A stretch of DNA of 64,000 nucleotides from Chloroflexi bacterium 44-23 (GCA_001899005.1 MKUW01000007.1:248001-312000), one strand, 5' to 3'. Positions 16,644-25,088 are shown, counted from the stretch's first letter. Numbers and translations: made by a program. The notes: generated from the sequence alone by a model not told the origin.

Positions 16644-16649
16644 TATAAT
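16644..16649 (+). promoter_or_regulatory. Candidate -10 element (TATAAT), leaderless start
   Basis: TATAAT ends 7 bases before the ATG at 16657, with no Shine-Dalgarno in between. No convincing -35 is seen. Confidence 0.5.
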
Positions 16650-16656
16650 AGCGCAC

Positions 16657-17742
16657 ATGAATGAACAAACTGATGACAATGCGATCAACCAAATAGATGG
16701 GCAAGGCGTACCAAAAAAACTTAAGCCTCGCAGAGGCATTTGGTACATGCTTGGGATCTTCTTAATATTAATCGGCGCAGGTGCTGGCTACTTCTTTGGT
16801 GCGGCTGAGGCCATGTCCAATCGAACCGCTGAAGAAGAAAAAGCTGTAATTGATATTGCCACAACCCAATTCCAGTTAGGTATACGAGAGTTTGAGGAGA
16901 AGCGATTCGAGAACGCTCGAAAGCGCTTCGAATATGTTATTCAAATTTACCCTGATTTTCCCGGCGCTCAGGAAAAACTAACAGAAGTACTGTTTGCCCA
17001 AGCGAATGTTGCCACCCCAACACCAATCCCTTCTCCAACTCCCAGGCCGACTGCTGACATGAGAGGGGAGGAAGAGATTTTTGGCAAAATTCAATCTTCA
17101 GCCCAAAGCGAAGATTGGGATGGAGTCATCGCATCGATTGATGCCTTAAGGACTCTGAATATCAATTATGAGGCTGTTGCAGTCGATGGTTACTACTATC
17201 TGGCTTTACGTAACCGTGGTGTAAATGAGATTCTGGCAAAGGGAAACCTTGAACCCGGCATTTACGATTTGACATTGGCTGAACGGTTTGGCCCGCTTGA
17301 TGACGAAGCAAAAAATTATCGCACCTGGGCTCGCTTTTACATATCAGGCGCCAGTTTTTGGGGCGTGGATTGGTCTCGCGTGGTTCAAGCTTTTGGTCAA
17401 ATATATCCTTCCTTACCCAATTTAAGAGATAGTTCTGGCATGACGGCCCAGGAACGATATCGAATGGGTTTAATCAAATGGGGTGATCAACTAGCTCTGG
17501 AAGAAGATTGGTGCGGTGCTTACGAGAAATATGATATGGCTTTCGCTTTCGGGGTGGATGAAATGGTAGCGCCAACAGCCACGCATGTTTATGAAGAATG
17601 CAATCGCCCTGAAGAAACTGAGGCTCCACCAGCTACGCAGACGCCAACACCTTCACCAACGACTCCTGGTGACAGCACGTCAACACCCGGTGGTGGTGGC
17701 CCTGAGGTTTCACCCACAATTCAAGCCACGCTCACTCCATAG
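16657..17742 (+). CDS. Membrane-anchored tetratricopeptide-repeat protein with Thr/Pro-rich linkers
   Basis: I do not recognise a named family. The 361-residue protein has a charged cytoplasmic N-terminus and one transmembrane helix (about residues 28-50, with GIFLILIGAGAGYFFGAA). A TPR-like unit follows (QLGIREFEEKRFENARKRFE), then a PT-rich linker near residues 116-132. A second helical domain contains another TPR-like unit (ALEEDWCGAYEKYDMAFAFG), and the tail is rich in Thr, Pro and Ser. Such PTPTP linkers are common in secreted Chloroflexota proteins. A scaffold role at the cell surface is likely, but nothing specific can be assigned. The CopD-like gene follows after 11 bases. Confidence 0.7.
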   Translation: MNEQTDDNAINQIDGQGVPKKLKPRRGIWYMLGIFLILIGAGAGYFFGAAEAMSNRTAEEEKAVIDIATTQFQLGIREFEEKRFENARKRFEYVIQIYPDFPGAQEKLTEVLFAQANVATPTPIPSPTPRPTADMRGEEEIFGKIQSSAQSEDWDGVIASIDALRTLNINYEAVAVDGYYYLALRNRGVNEILAKGNLEPGIYDLTLAERFGPLDDEAKNYRTWARFYISGASFWGVDWSRVVQAFGQIYPSLPNLRDSSGMTAQERYRMGLIKWGDQLALEEDWCGAYEKYDMAFAFGVDEMVAPTATHVYEECNRPEETEAPPATQTPTPSPTTPGDSTSTPGGGGPEVSPTIQATLTP

Positions 17743-17753
17743 AGGAGAAAAAA

Positions 17754-18272
17754 TTGACTGAAATTCCTTCTTGGGGTTTAGCATTGGTCTATTGGCTGCA
17801 TCTCTTGGCCACTGTTGCGTGGGTTGGAGGCGCGGTAAGCCTATCCATGATCTTTATTCCGGCAATCCAAAAGTTGACAGACCAAGCGCAAAAAGATATT
17901 TTATACCGGGAAATTCAGAAGAGGTTTCAACCAATCGGTTGGTTAGCACTCGCCATCCTTTTCGGCACCGGATTAATCCAGATGACCTCCCATCCTTCTT
18001 ACAATGGCTTTTTACAAATTAATAATTCATGGTCTGTGGCGATCTTTAGCAAACACATTGCAATATTGGTGTTGATTGGTTCCATGGCAATCATGACTTG
18101 GGGAGTCCTGCCCGAGCTCAAAAAAATTAATTTAAAAAAATCTGTTGGGAAAAATGTCTCACAAGACGAGATAAATAAATACGACCGTAGAGAAAAGTTA
18201 TTGGTAAACCTTAATTTGGTTCTATCATTGATTGTTCTGCTTTTGACAGCCTGGGCTCGTTCCGTTTCCTAG
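17754..18272 (+). CDS. Four-helix membrane protein, CopD-like
   Basis: This small integral membrane protein (172 residues) has about four hydrophobic helices. The N-terminal segment LVYWLHLLATVAWVGGAV carries the HLLA..xWVGG pattern seen in the copper-resistance D (CopD)/DUF2269-like families, whose histidine may bind metal or haem. The start is a TTG at 17754 with AGAGGAG six bases upstream. It is probably in an operon with the upstream TPR protein. The substrate or partner is unknown, and copper handling is only a family-level suggestion. Confidence 0.65.
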   Translation: MTEIPSWGLALVYWLHLLATVAWVGGAVSLSMIFIPAIQKLTDQAQKDILYREIQKRFQPIGWLALAILFGTGLIQMTSHPSYNGFLQINNSWSVAIFSKHIAILVLIGSMAIMTWGVLPELKKINLKKSVGKNVSQDEINKYDRREKLLVNLNLVLSLIVLLLTAWARSVS

Positions 18273-18276
18273 CTTT

Positions 18277-19782
18277 TCAGTCAGGTCTTTCAGCCGTATA
18301 AAAAGTATCAGGTTGGTCCGGGTAATAATGCCAGATAGAACGGTTAGGAAATTGGCTGGCGATAAATTGGTCCAGTTCATCTCCACGGCTATAAGTCACC
18401 AACCAGGGTGAATTCAAGTACGGAGAGCTCAATTCCAGTAAAGTGCCATATTCGATCCAGTGTTTTTGTTTGTGAACGATCACCAAGGCAGGTGTCAATT
18501 TTTGTGCCGATGCAGAGAGAAATGGTGTCAACTGATCTTTATTTGCACCATACAATCCTCTCATATTTCCCAAGCGCTGCGGCAGATAATAAAAGATGTT
18601 GGCATTCACGAGAAAAATTGTGATTGCAGTCACACCAATCCAGCGCAAATTTTTGAGCAAATTCTTGCTGTGTTTAAATTTTCCGGCTGTAAATTGGATT
18701 CCGGCTGCGCTGAGCAGGAACAAAGCGATAATTCCTTCAAAATAATAACGCGGACCAAAGAGCCAGGAACCAATCCAATAAAAAGTATAAACCAGAATGA
18801 TTCCAGGGAAAATTGAAGTGATGAGCCAGGCTTTCCTATTTCTTGCGATGGCAAAAAGCCCAGCGGGTAGAAAAAGCCAGGAGAGGCGGAACCAACCGAA
18901 AAGATCAGCCAGACCAACACCCAGGCTAAATTTCGCGTTCATTCTAGCGTAAATCAGGCTGTATCCGCCGGGCTGCAAACCGACTTCAGGACCGAAACCA
19001 AGCCGATCATACGGCCACCATAATTGATAAGGGTTTAATAACGGATCTCCAGTCACCGACGATTGCCACACAAAAAGCATGGAAGAAAGCAAAATAGCAA
19101 TCAGTGCAACAAATATGGCATCAACTTTTTGCCGGCGGTCTTTTTTTATAAGAATAATGATTCCATGAATGATGAAGGGGAAAGCAATCGCCAGCATGGT
19201 TAACGGACGGGTCAACGCCAAAAGCCCTAACGCAAAAGAGCTCACAATAATTTTAAGCCAACGCGGCACCCGTGGGTCGGATGTAGAAGAAAAAAGATCC
19301 AACCAACCATGGATAAATACCAATGTCAGCCATAATGACCAGATATGAGAAAGCAGATTGCCTGAATTCATGAGGACAAAGGGTGAGGTAAGCATCAGCC
19401 CGCAGGCAATCAATGCTGCGTTTTCATTGACGACCTTTTTTACAAGCAAAAATAACAGCCATAAACTGAAGCCTGCCAGAATTGGATTGACCCACGCCTT
19501 CATCCCTAACTGAATGCCGATAGCTAATACCGCCGGCCAGCCGGGGGGATATTTACCAAACCGTATCCCGTTGTAATCAACTACAAATGGCACAAGGAAA
19601 CACTTTGGGCAGGGGGGTGATGCAATCACAAGGTTACCTTCAGAAATTACTCGGGCCTGCCAGACATATGCAATTTCATCTTCAATGTGAGGAATACTTT
19701 CGAAAATGTTGGCAGAAATCCAATAACTGACCAACACCATCACCACGCTTAATAGAAGCGCAATTTTTCCTTTAGAACTCAT
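18277..19782 (-). CDS. ArnT/PMT-like multi-pass membrane glycosyltransferase (GT-C fold)
   Basis: This 501-residue protein has about ten to twelve transmembrane helices. It resembles the dolichyl-phosphate-mannose/ArnT-type glycosyltransferases, which transfer a sugar from a polyprenyl-phosphate donor on the outer face of the membrane. The first extracytoplasmic loop carries the acidic pair in IPHIEDEIAYVWQARVI, the position of the catalytic Asp/Glu in the GT-C family, followed by GKYPPGWPAVLAIG. Its start has no Shine-Dalgarno, and a TATAAT overlapping the rimO stop codon ends 7 bases upstream. The GT2 enzyme at 47225-48187 could in principle make such a donor. Confidence 0.78.
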   Translation of the reverse strand: MSSKGKIALLLSVVMVLVSYWISANIFESIPHIEDEIAYVWQARVISEGNLVIASPPCPKCFLVPFVVDYNGIRFGKYPPGWPAVLAIGIQLGMKAWVNPILAGFSLWLLFLLVKKVVNENAALIACGLMLTSPFVLMNSGNLLSHIWSLWLTLVFIHGWLDLFSSTSDPRVPRWLKIIVSSFALGLLALTRPLTMLAIAFPFIIHGIIILIKKDRRQKVDAIFVALIAILLSSMLFVWQSSVTGDPLLNPYQLWWPYDRLGFGPEVGLQPGGYSLIYARMNAKFSLGVGLADLFGWFRLSWLFLPAGLFAIARNRKAWLITSIFPGIILVYTFYWIGSWLFGPRYYFEGIIALFLLSAAGIQFTAGKFKHSKNLLKNLRWIGVTAITIFLVNANIFYYLPQRLGNMRGLYGANKDQLTPFLSASAQKLTPALVIVHKQKHWIEYGTLLELSSPYLNSPWLVTYSRGDELDQFIASQFPNRSIWHYYPDQPDTFYTAERPD

Positions 19783-19789
19783 GCCATTT

Positions 19790-19795
19790 ATTATA
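19790..19795 (-). promoter_or_regulatory. Candidate -10 element (TATAAT) overlapping the rimO stop codon
   Basis: On the minus strand, TATAAT includes the rimO TAA and ends 7 bases before ATG 19782. It may give the glycosyltransferase its own leaderless transcript. Because part of the match is forced by the stop codon, it is less certain than the other cases. Confidence 0.35.
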
Positions 19796-21116
19796 TCGGT
19801 TGTGCGACAAGGTCATGAGCCATTGCGTCGCTGATTTTAACTTGATGAATGTCGCCGATAGATATTTCACCATCGACAAAAACAAGGCCGTCTATTTCCG
19901 GAGCATCGCGGTAACTTCTGCCAACTGAAATACCTTCGTTATACCCTTCAATTAAAACCGGAATCTGTTTGCCAATTAAACTCTGGTTTTTCTTGAGAGA
20001 AATATCGTGCTGCAGAGACATTAATCTTTCCAGGCGATTTTCTTTCTCGCTGGAAGTTACAGGATCACCCAGGTTAAATGCGCTTGTTCCTTCTTCTTGA
20101 AAATAAGTAAATGCACCCAGGTGATCAAACTTCACCTCTGTGATGAAATCCAACAATGTTTGAAATTCTTTTTCCGTTTCACCTGGAAACCCCACAATGA
20201 AAGTGGTGCGTAAAGCAAAATCCGGCATGGCCGCCCGTAATTTTTCGATCATTCGATAAACTTTATCAATCTGAAAGGGTCGTTTCATTTTTTCCAGCAA
20301 GATTGGATCAGCGTGTTGTAGCGGAATATCGAGATAATGTAAGATTTGTGGATGAGAAGCCATCACATCGATTAATCTGTCAGTTACGATACCAGGATAA
20401 GCATACAAAATTCGATACCAGGGAATCCGTGGACTGCCGGTTACAAGTTCCTCTAGCAAAGTGGCAAGCCCTTCCTTTATTCCCAGATCCGATCCGTAAT
20501 CGGTGGAATCCTGTGCAATTAAAATAACCTCTTTTATGTTTTTTTGCGAGAGAATTTGTGCTTCTTCTTTAATTCTTTCAACCGGCCGGCTTACCTGAGT
20601 CCCTTTGATGAGGGGAATGGCACAGTAACTGCAAGCTCTTCGACAACCGTCAGCAATCTTCAAATATGCACTTTGACCTTGAATGGCTGCCCGAAGAACT
20701 CCATGTTCATCCATGCCAATTGTGGCAGCCTCTGGCAGGTGGTAACGGGGTTGCGTTGGGTTTTTTCGTAATTCATGGATCAGTTCGATAATATCCATCC
20801 AACGTTTTGTCCCGATAATGCCATCCAGCCCTTTTACCTGGTCGGCGATTAACTCCCGATAACGTTGTGTTAAGCAGCCGGCAGCAATGAGCAGTTGACC
20901 TTTCTTTTTGTGCTTCGCCAATTCCTTTAATTCTGCAATAGATTCATCCCGAGCGGGTTTGATAAAACCACAGGTATTTACAATCAGAATTTCAGCATGG
21001 TCAGCGTTTTGCAAACCACGGAAGCCATTTTCATTCATGAGACTTCCGATTGATTCCGAATCAACCAGGTTTTTTGCACATCCAAGTGATAATAAAAAAT
21101 AAGAGTTTGTTTTCAT
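19791..21116 (-). CDS. rimO: Ribosomal protein S12 methylthiotransferase
   Basis: RimO is a radical SAM enzyme that adds a methylthio group to the conserved aspartate of ribosomal protein S12. The 441-residue protein has the N-terminal UPF0004 domain (LLSLGCAKNLVDSE, with further cysteines in VNTCGFI and AAGCLTQRY). The radical SAM cluster motif CxxxCxxC is in DGCRRACSYCAIP, and a C-terminal TRAM domain starts near GKQIPVLIEG. VDSE after the first Cys and TCGFI favour RimO over MiaB. It lies four bases after the RodZ-like gene, so they probably share a transcript. Confidence 0.95.
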   Translation of the reverse strand: MKTNSYFLLSLGCAKNLVDSESIGSLMNENGFRGLQNADHAEILIVNTCGFIKPARDESIAELKELAKHKKKGQLLIAAGCLTQRYRELIADQVKGLDGIIGTKRWMDIIELIHELRKNPTQPRYHLPEAATIGMDEHGVLRAAIQGQSAYLKIADGCRRACSYCAIPLIKGTQVSRPVERIKEEAQILSQKNIKEVILIAQDSTDYGSDLGIKEGLATLLEELVTGSPRIPWYRILYAYPGIVTDRLIDVMASHPQILHYLDIPLQHADPILLEKMKRPFQIDKVYRMIEKLRAAMPDFALRTTFIVGFPGETEKEFQTLLDFITEVKFDHLGAFTYFQEEGTSAFNLGDPVTSSEKENRLERLMSLQHDISLKKNQSLIGKQIPVLIEGYNEGISVGRSYRDAPEIDGLVFVDGEISIGDIHQVKISDAMAHDLVAQPI

Positions 21117-21120
21117 AGGC

Positions 21121-22539
21121 TTATGGTATGAAGGGGGTCACTGTTGGCAATGGGATAGTTACCGAAGGCGTAACTGTGGCTGTATTACTAGGTTGTTTGG
21201 TGGCAGTGACTTTTAATGTTTGGGTAGGAGTAAATGTGAATTGGGCTGTGGGGGTAATTATGCCTTCTTCTGCCGAAAAAATGAGATTCTTTACCTCGGC
21301 AACATCTCCCAATCGACCCAGTTGTTCTTGATTGAAATAAACATCCAAAGCAGCTGCATTGCCTGTCAACAGTTCGATACTTTCCTTTCCAGAAAATTCA
21401 TAGGCGTTTCCAGGGATTGTGCGGCCATTATAGACAACGACACCATCGCGAGTTACACGTAAATAGGCACGTTGCCGGGCAACAATATAGATATTGACGG
21501 GTAAATCGCTTTGTTGTGGTGATGGCGGTGCTTCTTCAGTGCCAATCACGGGATTTGCTGGTTGACTGCCATTAAGTACTCCCTGAACGGATGGTGTCAC
21601 CTCAGGGGTAGGGGTTGTATTGTTTGAGTCGTCAAGCAAAAGATCCGATAAAAAAGATGCTGTGGCAGTAGACAGGTTGTTTTGACTGCGAGTAACGTTT
21701 GCGGCTCCCCACAAGATGAAAATAAACAGCGACACGATCAAAGTGCTGACAATTAAAAGATCAGCTGTAATAAAGCGGTGCCAACCAGGCGAGGCGATAT
21801 TGGGTTGATTGATCTTGGCCTGGTTTTTTGGGTCGAGCCTCTGGGGTGCATATTGTTCATTGCGCCGAGTTTGCAACCCTTCGGCAAACATAAGTAGTAA
21901 TTTTTCGGTATCCAGATTTAGAAAATTGGAGTAATTACTCAGCATTCCTCGACCCTGCACAACTGATGGCAATTGGTCCAGATCGCCCTGTTCGAGGGAC
22001 TGCAAGTAATGAGTGCGGATTGAAGTAAAGCGCTCGATATCATCGAGTGACAGGTTTAATAATTCTCTTTGCTGCCGAAGTAACTGCCCCAAATGGGTAA
22101 ATATTTTTTGTGATTCTGGAAAAACACTTTCTCTACTGATTTCTACAGGCTTTTGTTCACTTTCATTATCATCAAATTCGTGAATGATGACCGATTGCTG
22201 TTGAGAGACTTGAGTAAGAGGTGATTGTTCCTCCGAACCTGATTTGGTCTCCAAATGGACATCTTCTTGATCATCTGGTAAGGCGGTTTCATCCTCCTGG
22301 ACCAAATGGTCGGGATGGTACCAGGCGCGTTCAATCGAAGCCACGTCCAAATTGAGGAACAAGGCATAATTGCGTAGAAATCCCTTTCCTTGAACTAGCG
22401 ACGGCAATTTTGAAAACTGATTTTTTTCCAATGCATCCAGATAATATTCCCGAATGTGAGTTTGGAAAGCAGCTTCCGAGAGCGTCAGTCCACGGATTTC
22501 ACGCGTTTCTCTTAATTTTTGACCAATGGTTAAAGGCAT
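21121..22539 (-). CDS. RodZ-like membrane protein with two tandem HTH domains
   Basis: This is a cytoskeletal/cell-shape type protein of about 472 residues. Residues 1-75 form an HTH_25-type (Xre-like) domain (IGQKLRETREIRGLTLSEAA; QGKGFLRNYALFLNLD). Residues 147-222 are a second copy of the same domain (LGQLLRQQRELLNLSLDDIE; QGRGMLSNYSNFLNLD). A transmembrane helix at about 258-280 separates them from an extracytoplasmic part with a DUF4115-type beta domain (AYLRVTRDGVVVYNGRTIPG) and a Thr/Pro-rich tail. Normal RodZ has one HTH, so this is an internal duplication. I prefer ATG 22539 to an upstream in-frame ATG at 22578 because of the promoter position. Confidence 0.85.
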   Translation of the reverse strand: MPLTIGQKLRETREIRGLTLSEAAFQTHIREYYLDALEKNQFSKLPSLVQGKGFLRNYALFLNLDVASIERAWYHPDHLVQEDETALPDDQEDVHLETKSGSEEQSPLTQVSQQQSVIIHEFDDNESEQKPVEISRESVFPESQKIFTHLGQLLRQQRELLNLSLDDIERFTSIRTHYLQSLEQGDLDQLPSVVQGRGMLSNYSNFLNLDTEKLLLMFAEGLQTRRNEQYAPQRLDPKNQAKINQPNIASPGWHRFITADLLIVSTLIVSLFIFILWGAANVTRSQNNLSTATASFLSDLLLDDSNNTTPTPEVTPSVQGVLNGSQPANPVIGTEEAPPSPQQSDLPVNIYIVARQRAYLRVTRDGVVVYNGRTIPGNAYEFSGKESIELLTGNAAALDVYFNQEQLGRLGDVAEVKNLIFSAEEGIITPTAQFTFTPTQTLKVTATKQPSNTATVTPSVTIPLPTVTPFIP

Positions 22540-22549
22540 AGCTTCTGAT

Positions 22550-22578
22550 AGTGTAACAAACGACCGGCATATCATCAA
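22550..22578 (-). promoter_or_regulatory. Promoter of the RodZ-like gene
   Basis: TTGATG (22578-22573), a 17-base spacer and TACACT (22555-22550) on the minus strand precede ATG 22539 by 10 bases. The -35 hexamer lies within the loop and 3' arm of the rplI terminator hairpin. Confidence 0.5.
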
Positions 22579-22598
22579 GTTATCGATGAATGCCGGTC
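22562..22598 (-). terminator. rplI terminator hairpin
   Basis: GACCGGCAT pairs with ATGCCGGTC (22562-22570 with 22590-22598). The pairing continues inward as TCATC with GATGA around an 8-nt loop, with a single bulged base. On the minus strand the hairpin is followed by GTTTGTTA, a modest U-rich tail. It follows the rplI stop codon by 27 bases. Confidence 0.7.
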
Positions 22599-22625
22599 TA
22601 TTTCAATTGTAATATTTAGGACAAA

Positions 22626-23213
22626 TTATTCTTCGTTCTCTTCCGGACTTTCTTCAACAGCCATCGTGGCTACTTGTTCTTCTTCGCTAATTTCATCGGT
22701 GACAACATCGGTGCCTACTGGTTCACCCACAATAGCTTTTGTTTCAGTTTTTGCGAATTTCACCACTTCGCCTTCACGGTGAACAATGACCGTGATGGCA
22801 GGAACCAGATCCACAGTCAGACGTACCAGTGCTTTGTGCTCACCAAGATTTCGAATTGGCTGGATTTCGATTTGACGGCGGTCGATGGTGGTAGCGACTT
22901 TTTCATTGATTGCATCTGCAATCATTTGGTTGGTAATTGAGCCATACAATTTGCCTGTCTCACCTGCTTTGCTGGCAAAAGTCAACACCAGACCTTCAAT
23001 TGCCTGGGAAACGCCGCTCAATTCATTATTTAGTACTGCCCGTCTTTCAATGGCGTTCTTACGAATTTGATCGGCCTGTTTCATGGCTCCGGGAGTTGCC
23101 AACAATGCAAATCCTTGTGGAATCAAGTAGTTTCGGCCATAACCATCTGCAACTTTCTTCACATCCCCCGCACGCCCAAGTTTATATACGTCTTTTAATA
23201 ATAATACTTTCAT
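22626..23213 (-). CDS. rplI: Ribosomal protein L9 with acidic C-terminal extension
   Basis: L9 binds 23S rRNA and spans the 50S surface. Residues 1-148 are a full L9: N-domain KVLLLKDVYKLGRAGDVKKV, GYGRNYLIPQGFAL, the long helix, then the C-domain GKLYGSITNQMIADAI. A tail of about 45 residues follows, rich in Glu, Thr and Val and ending EESPEENEE, which normal L9 (about 150 residues) lacks. The start ATG at 23213 has AAAGGG upstream. A hairpin terminator follows the gene. The function of the tail is unknown. Confidence 0.96.
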   Translation of the reverse strand: MKVLLLKDVYKLGRAGDVKKVADGYGRNYLIPQGFALLATPGAMKQADQIRKNAIERRAVLNNELSGVSQAIEGLVLTFASKAGETGKLYGSITNQMIADAINEKVATTIDRRQIEIQPIRNLGEHKALVRLTVDLVPAITVIVHREGEVVKFAKTETKAIVGEPVGTDVVTDEISEEEQVATMAVEESPEENEE

Positions 23214-23400
23214 TTTCTAGCCCTTTCTATTTTGTGTTTTTGGCGAAGGGTACAACGCCATAAGCCCCAGAATTCTACCAAAGGAATGGTATCTGGTCAA
23301 TCACGCACATTTTGCATTCTGAGGTCCGCAATTTGTCCAATTGTATGAACCTGAAATTCATACTTGGATGTAAAACAATAATGATGTCGATGCAATTGGC

Positions 23401-23763
23401 TTATTCTTCCATATGACTTGATTTTAAGCCATAAACATTCACTGCGGGTAGAACGATAAGTATGCCTGTATTCGGTTTCTGCAGGCTTCCAACCACTTTT
23501 TCTGTGTTTTTCAACAATTGATCAACTGTTTCCTGATTTTCTACGATTGTAAATAGCGTGCGGCTGAGGTTTTCAGAAAAATCAGAAATATTGGTGAGAC
23601 TAGGAAAAATTGGAAAATCTTCTTGTAAAGCCAAATTTTGTCGGATGCGACCAAGGCCAGTGCTGGCCAGAATAGTCACTCCTTTTACACCGGCATCTTC
23701 CCAGGCATAAAGCAATTCGTCACACAAGCTCATGTCGTTGAGAACAAATAAAATAAAAAACAT
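23401..23763 (-). CDS. PII-like (ferredoxin-fold) signalling protein linked to an antiporter
   Basis: This small soluble protein (about 120 residues) has the alternating pattern of a PII/CutA-like ferredoxin-fold trimer. An opening beta strand FFILFVLND is followed by a helix (CDELLYAWEDAGVKGVTIL) in the position of PII proteins (LxxLxxAGVxGxTV). A second half follows, with ILIVLPAVNVYGL near the C-terminus. The T-loop sequence is not canonical, so nitrogen sensing as in GlnB is not implied. I chose ATG 23763, with GGAGGAGAT upstream; it begins 29 bases after the antiporter stop. Location suggests it regulates that antiporter, which is inference. Confidence 0.65.
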   Translation of the reverse strand: MFFILFVLNDMSLCDELLYAWEDAGVKGVTILASTGLGRIRQNLALQEDFPIFPSLTNISDFSENLSRTLFTIVENQETVDQLLKNTEKVVGSLQKPNTGILIVLPAVNVYGLKSSHMEE

Positions 23764-23791
23764 TTGTGTTATCTCCTCCTGAAGGTGTTCT

Positions 23792-25003
23792 TCAAGCATT
23801 GGTTCCAACTACCGGAGTTGGCTTTTTATTATAAGCAAAAGCTGCCCGTAACATTGGTGGTGTAATGAGCGTTGTGATTAAAACCAGACCAATGATATTC
23901 GCAAATAATTCGGTTGAAAGTAATCCCGATTGCAAACCAACACTGGCGACAATCAGCCCGACTTCTCCGCGACTGACCATGCCAATACCCAATTGTAAGG
24001 ATTCCAGCCATGTAAATTTACCTGCCCGTGCGCCAAGTCCTGAGCCGATGATTTTACCTAAAATAGCTACGAGTGAAATGGCCAGGGTAACCAGGATAGC
24101 GCTGCTATCCAACTCGCGAATATTGACAGTCAACCCAATGTTTACAAAGAAAATTGGAACAAAAAGGCCATATGCAATTGATTTAATGCCGCTTTCAATT
24201 TCAGATTTTTGTTTGGTTCTAGAATACATCAGACCAGCCAGAAAAGTGCCGGTAATAGCTGCCATACCACCAACTAATTCTGCGGCGATCCCAAAAATTA
24301 ACATGATGATGATTGCCAAAGTCAATGACCCATAACTGATCTGAATGCGGCTGACCTTTTTGGTGAGCCAAGGTAATCCCCACAAACCAAAGGCAACTGA
24401 CCCTCCCAAAAACGCGATCATTTTAACCACAACCAGAACGATCTCGATTGCATTGCCGCCATTTTGTAAGGCTAGGAATATTGAAAGAAGCAGGATGACG
24501 AGAATATCGTCAAAGACAGCGGCACCCAATAGCCCAAAACCGACTCTTGAACGCAGTACCTTCAGCTCCATCAAAGTTTGAGCGGAGATACTTACGCTGG
24601 TTGCCCCGAGAGTTAATCCAAGGAAAATGGAATGGGGATTGTCGTAACCCAAAACAATACCCACCCAATAACCCAGCCCGACAGGTACTAATACCCCGAA
24701 AACACCGGCCAGCGCGGATGGGACTTTATTGCGAGCCAAATCTTCCAGGTGCAATTCTAAACCTGCTAAAAACATAAGCAGCAGAACACCCAGTTCAGCG
24801 AACTCTTTGATAAACTCACCGGTTTCATGCGTGGCAAAAACCGGTAAATGCATGATATTTATTAATGATGGCCCAAGCAACACACCTACCAATAATTCGC
24901 CAAGCACAGATGGTTGCCCTAGTTTGGTACTGAGAAAACCTCCGGCTTTGGCACACAATAATAAAATAGCAAGAATGATTGCGAGTTGAAGAAATGCTGT
25001 CAA
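23792..25003 (-). CDS. CPA2-family cation:proton antiporter
   Basis: This 403-residue membrane antiporter of the Na+/H+ exchanger (KefB/NapA-like, CPA2) family has about 12-13 helices. Family features are GQPSVLGELLVGVLLGPS in the first helices, FAELGVLLLMFLAGLELHLEDL, and the ion-binding Asp pair in GAAVFDDILVILLLS. A later GIGMVSRGEVGLIVASVG carries the conserved Arg/Glu. It lacks the cytoplasmic TrkA-N (RCK) domain of KefB, and the adjacent PII-like protein may take over regulation. The start is TTG at 25003 with GAAGG five bases upstream. Whether Na+ or K+ is exchanged cannot be read. Confidence 0.9.
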   Translation of the reverse strand: MTAFLQLAIILAILLLCAKAGGFLSTKLGQPSVLGELLVGVLLGPSLINIMHLPVFATHETGEFIKEFAELGVLLLMFLAGLELHLEDLARNKVPSALAGVFGVLVPVGLGYWVGIVLGYDNPHSIFLGLTLGATSVSISAQTLMELKVLRSRVGFGLLGAAVFDDILVILLLSIFLALQNGGNAIEIVLVVVKMIAFLGGSVAFGLWGLPWLTKKVSRIQISYGSLTLAIIIMLIFGIAAELVGGMAAITGTFLAGLMYSRTKQKSEIESGIKSIAYGLFVPIFFVNIGLTVNIRELDSSAILVTLAISLVAILGKIIGSGLGARAGKFTWLESLQLGIGMVSRGEVGLIVASVGLQSGLLSTELFANIIGLVLITTLITPPMLRAAFAYNKKPTPVVGTNA

Positions 25004-25059
25004 AATAACCTTCGATTTGTATTAGGATATATGTCAAAGTTTACCATATCAAACTACCC

Positions 25060-25088
25060 TCCACAAAAAAAGCGCATATAAGTATACT
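25060..25088 (+). promoter_or_regulatory. Candidate promoter of the methylmalonyl-CoA mutase gene
   Basis: TCCACA (25060-25065), a 17-base spacer and TATACT (25083-25088) precede the ATG at 25121. The predicted leader is about 25 nt and contains AGGAG. Confidence 0.45.

Larger units (their letters stand above)
16315..16656. other. Divergent intergenic region, 342 bases
   Basis: This stretch separates the Fur-family gene (minus) from the TPR gene (plus). It holds the fur promoter at 16324-16352 and a TATAAT for the TPR gene at 16644-16649. The middle is AT-rich with a repeated GATTGCC motif around 16557-16578 and no open frame or stable hairpin I can support. A metal-responsive operator could lie here, but I see no clear Fur-box palindrome. 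Confidence 0.6.
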
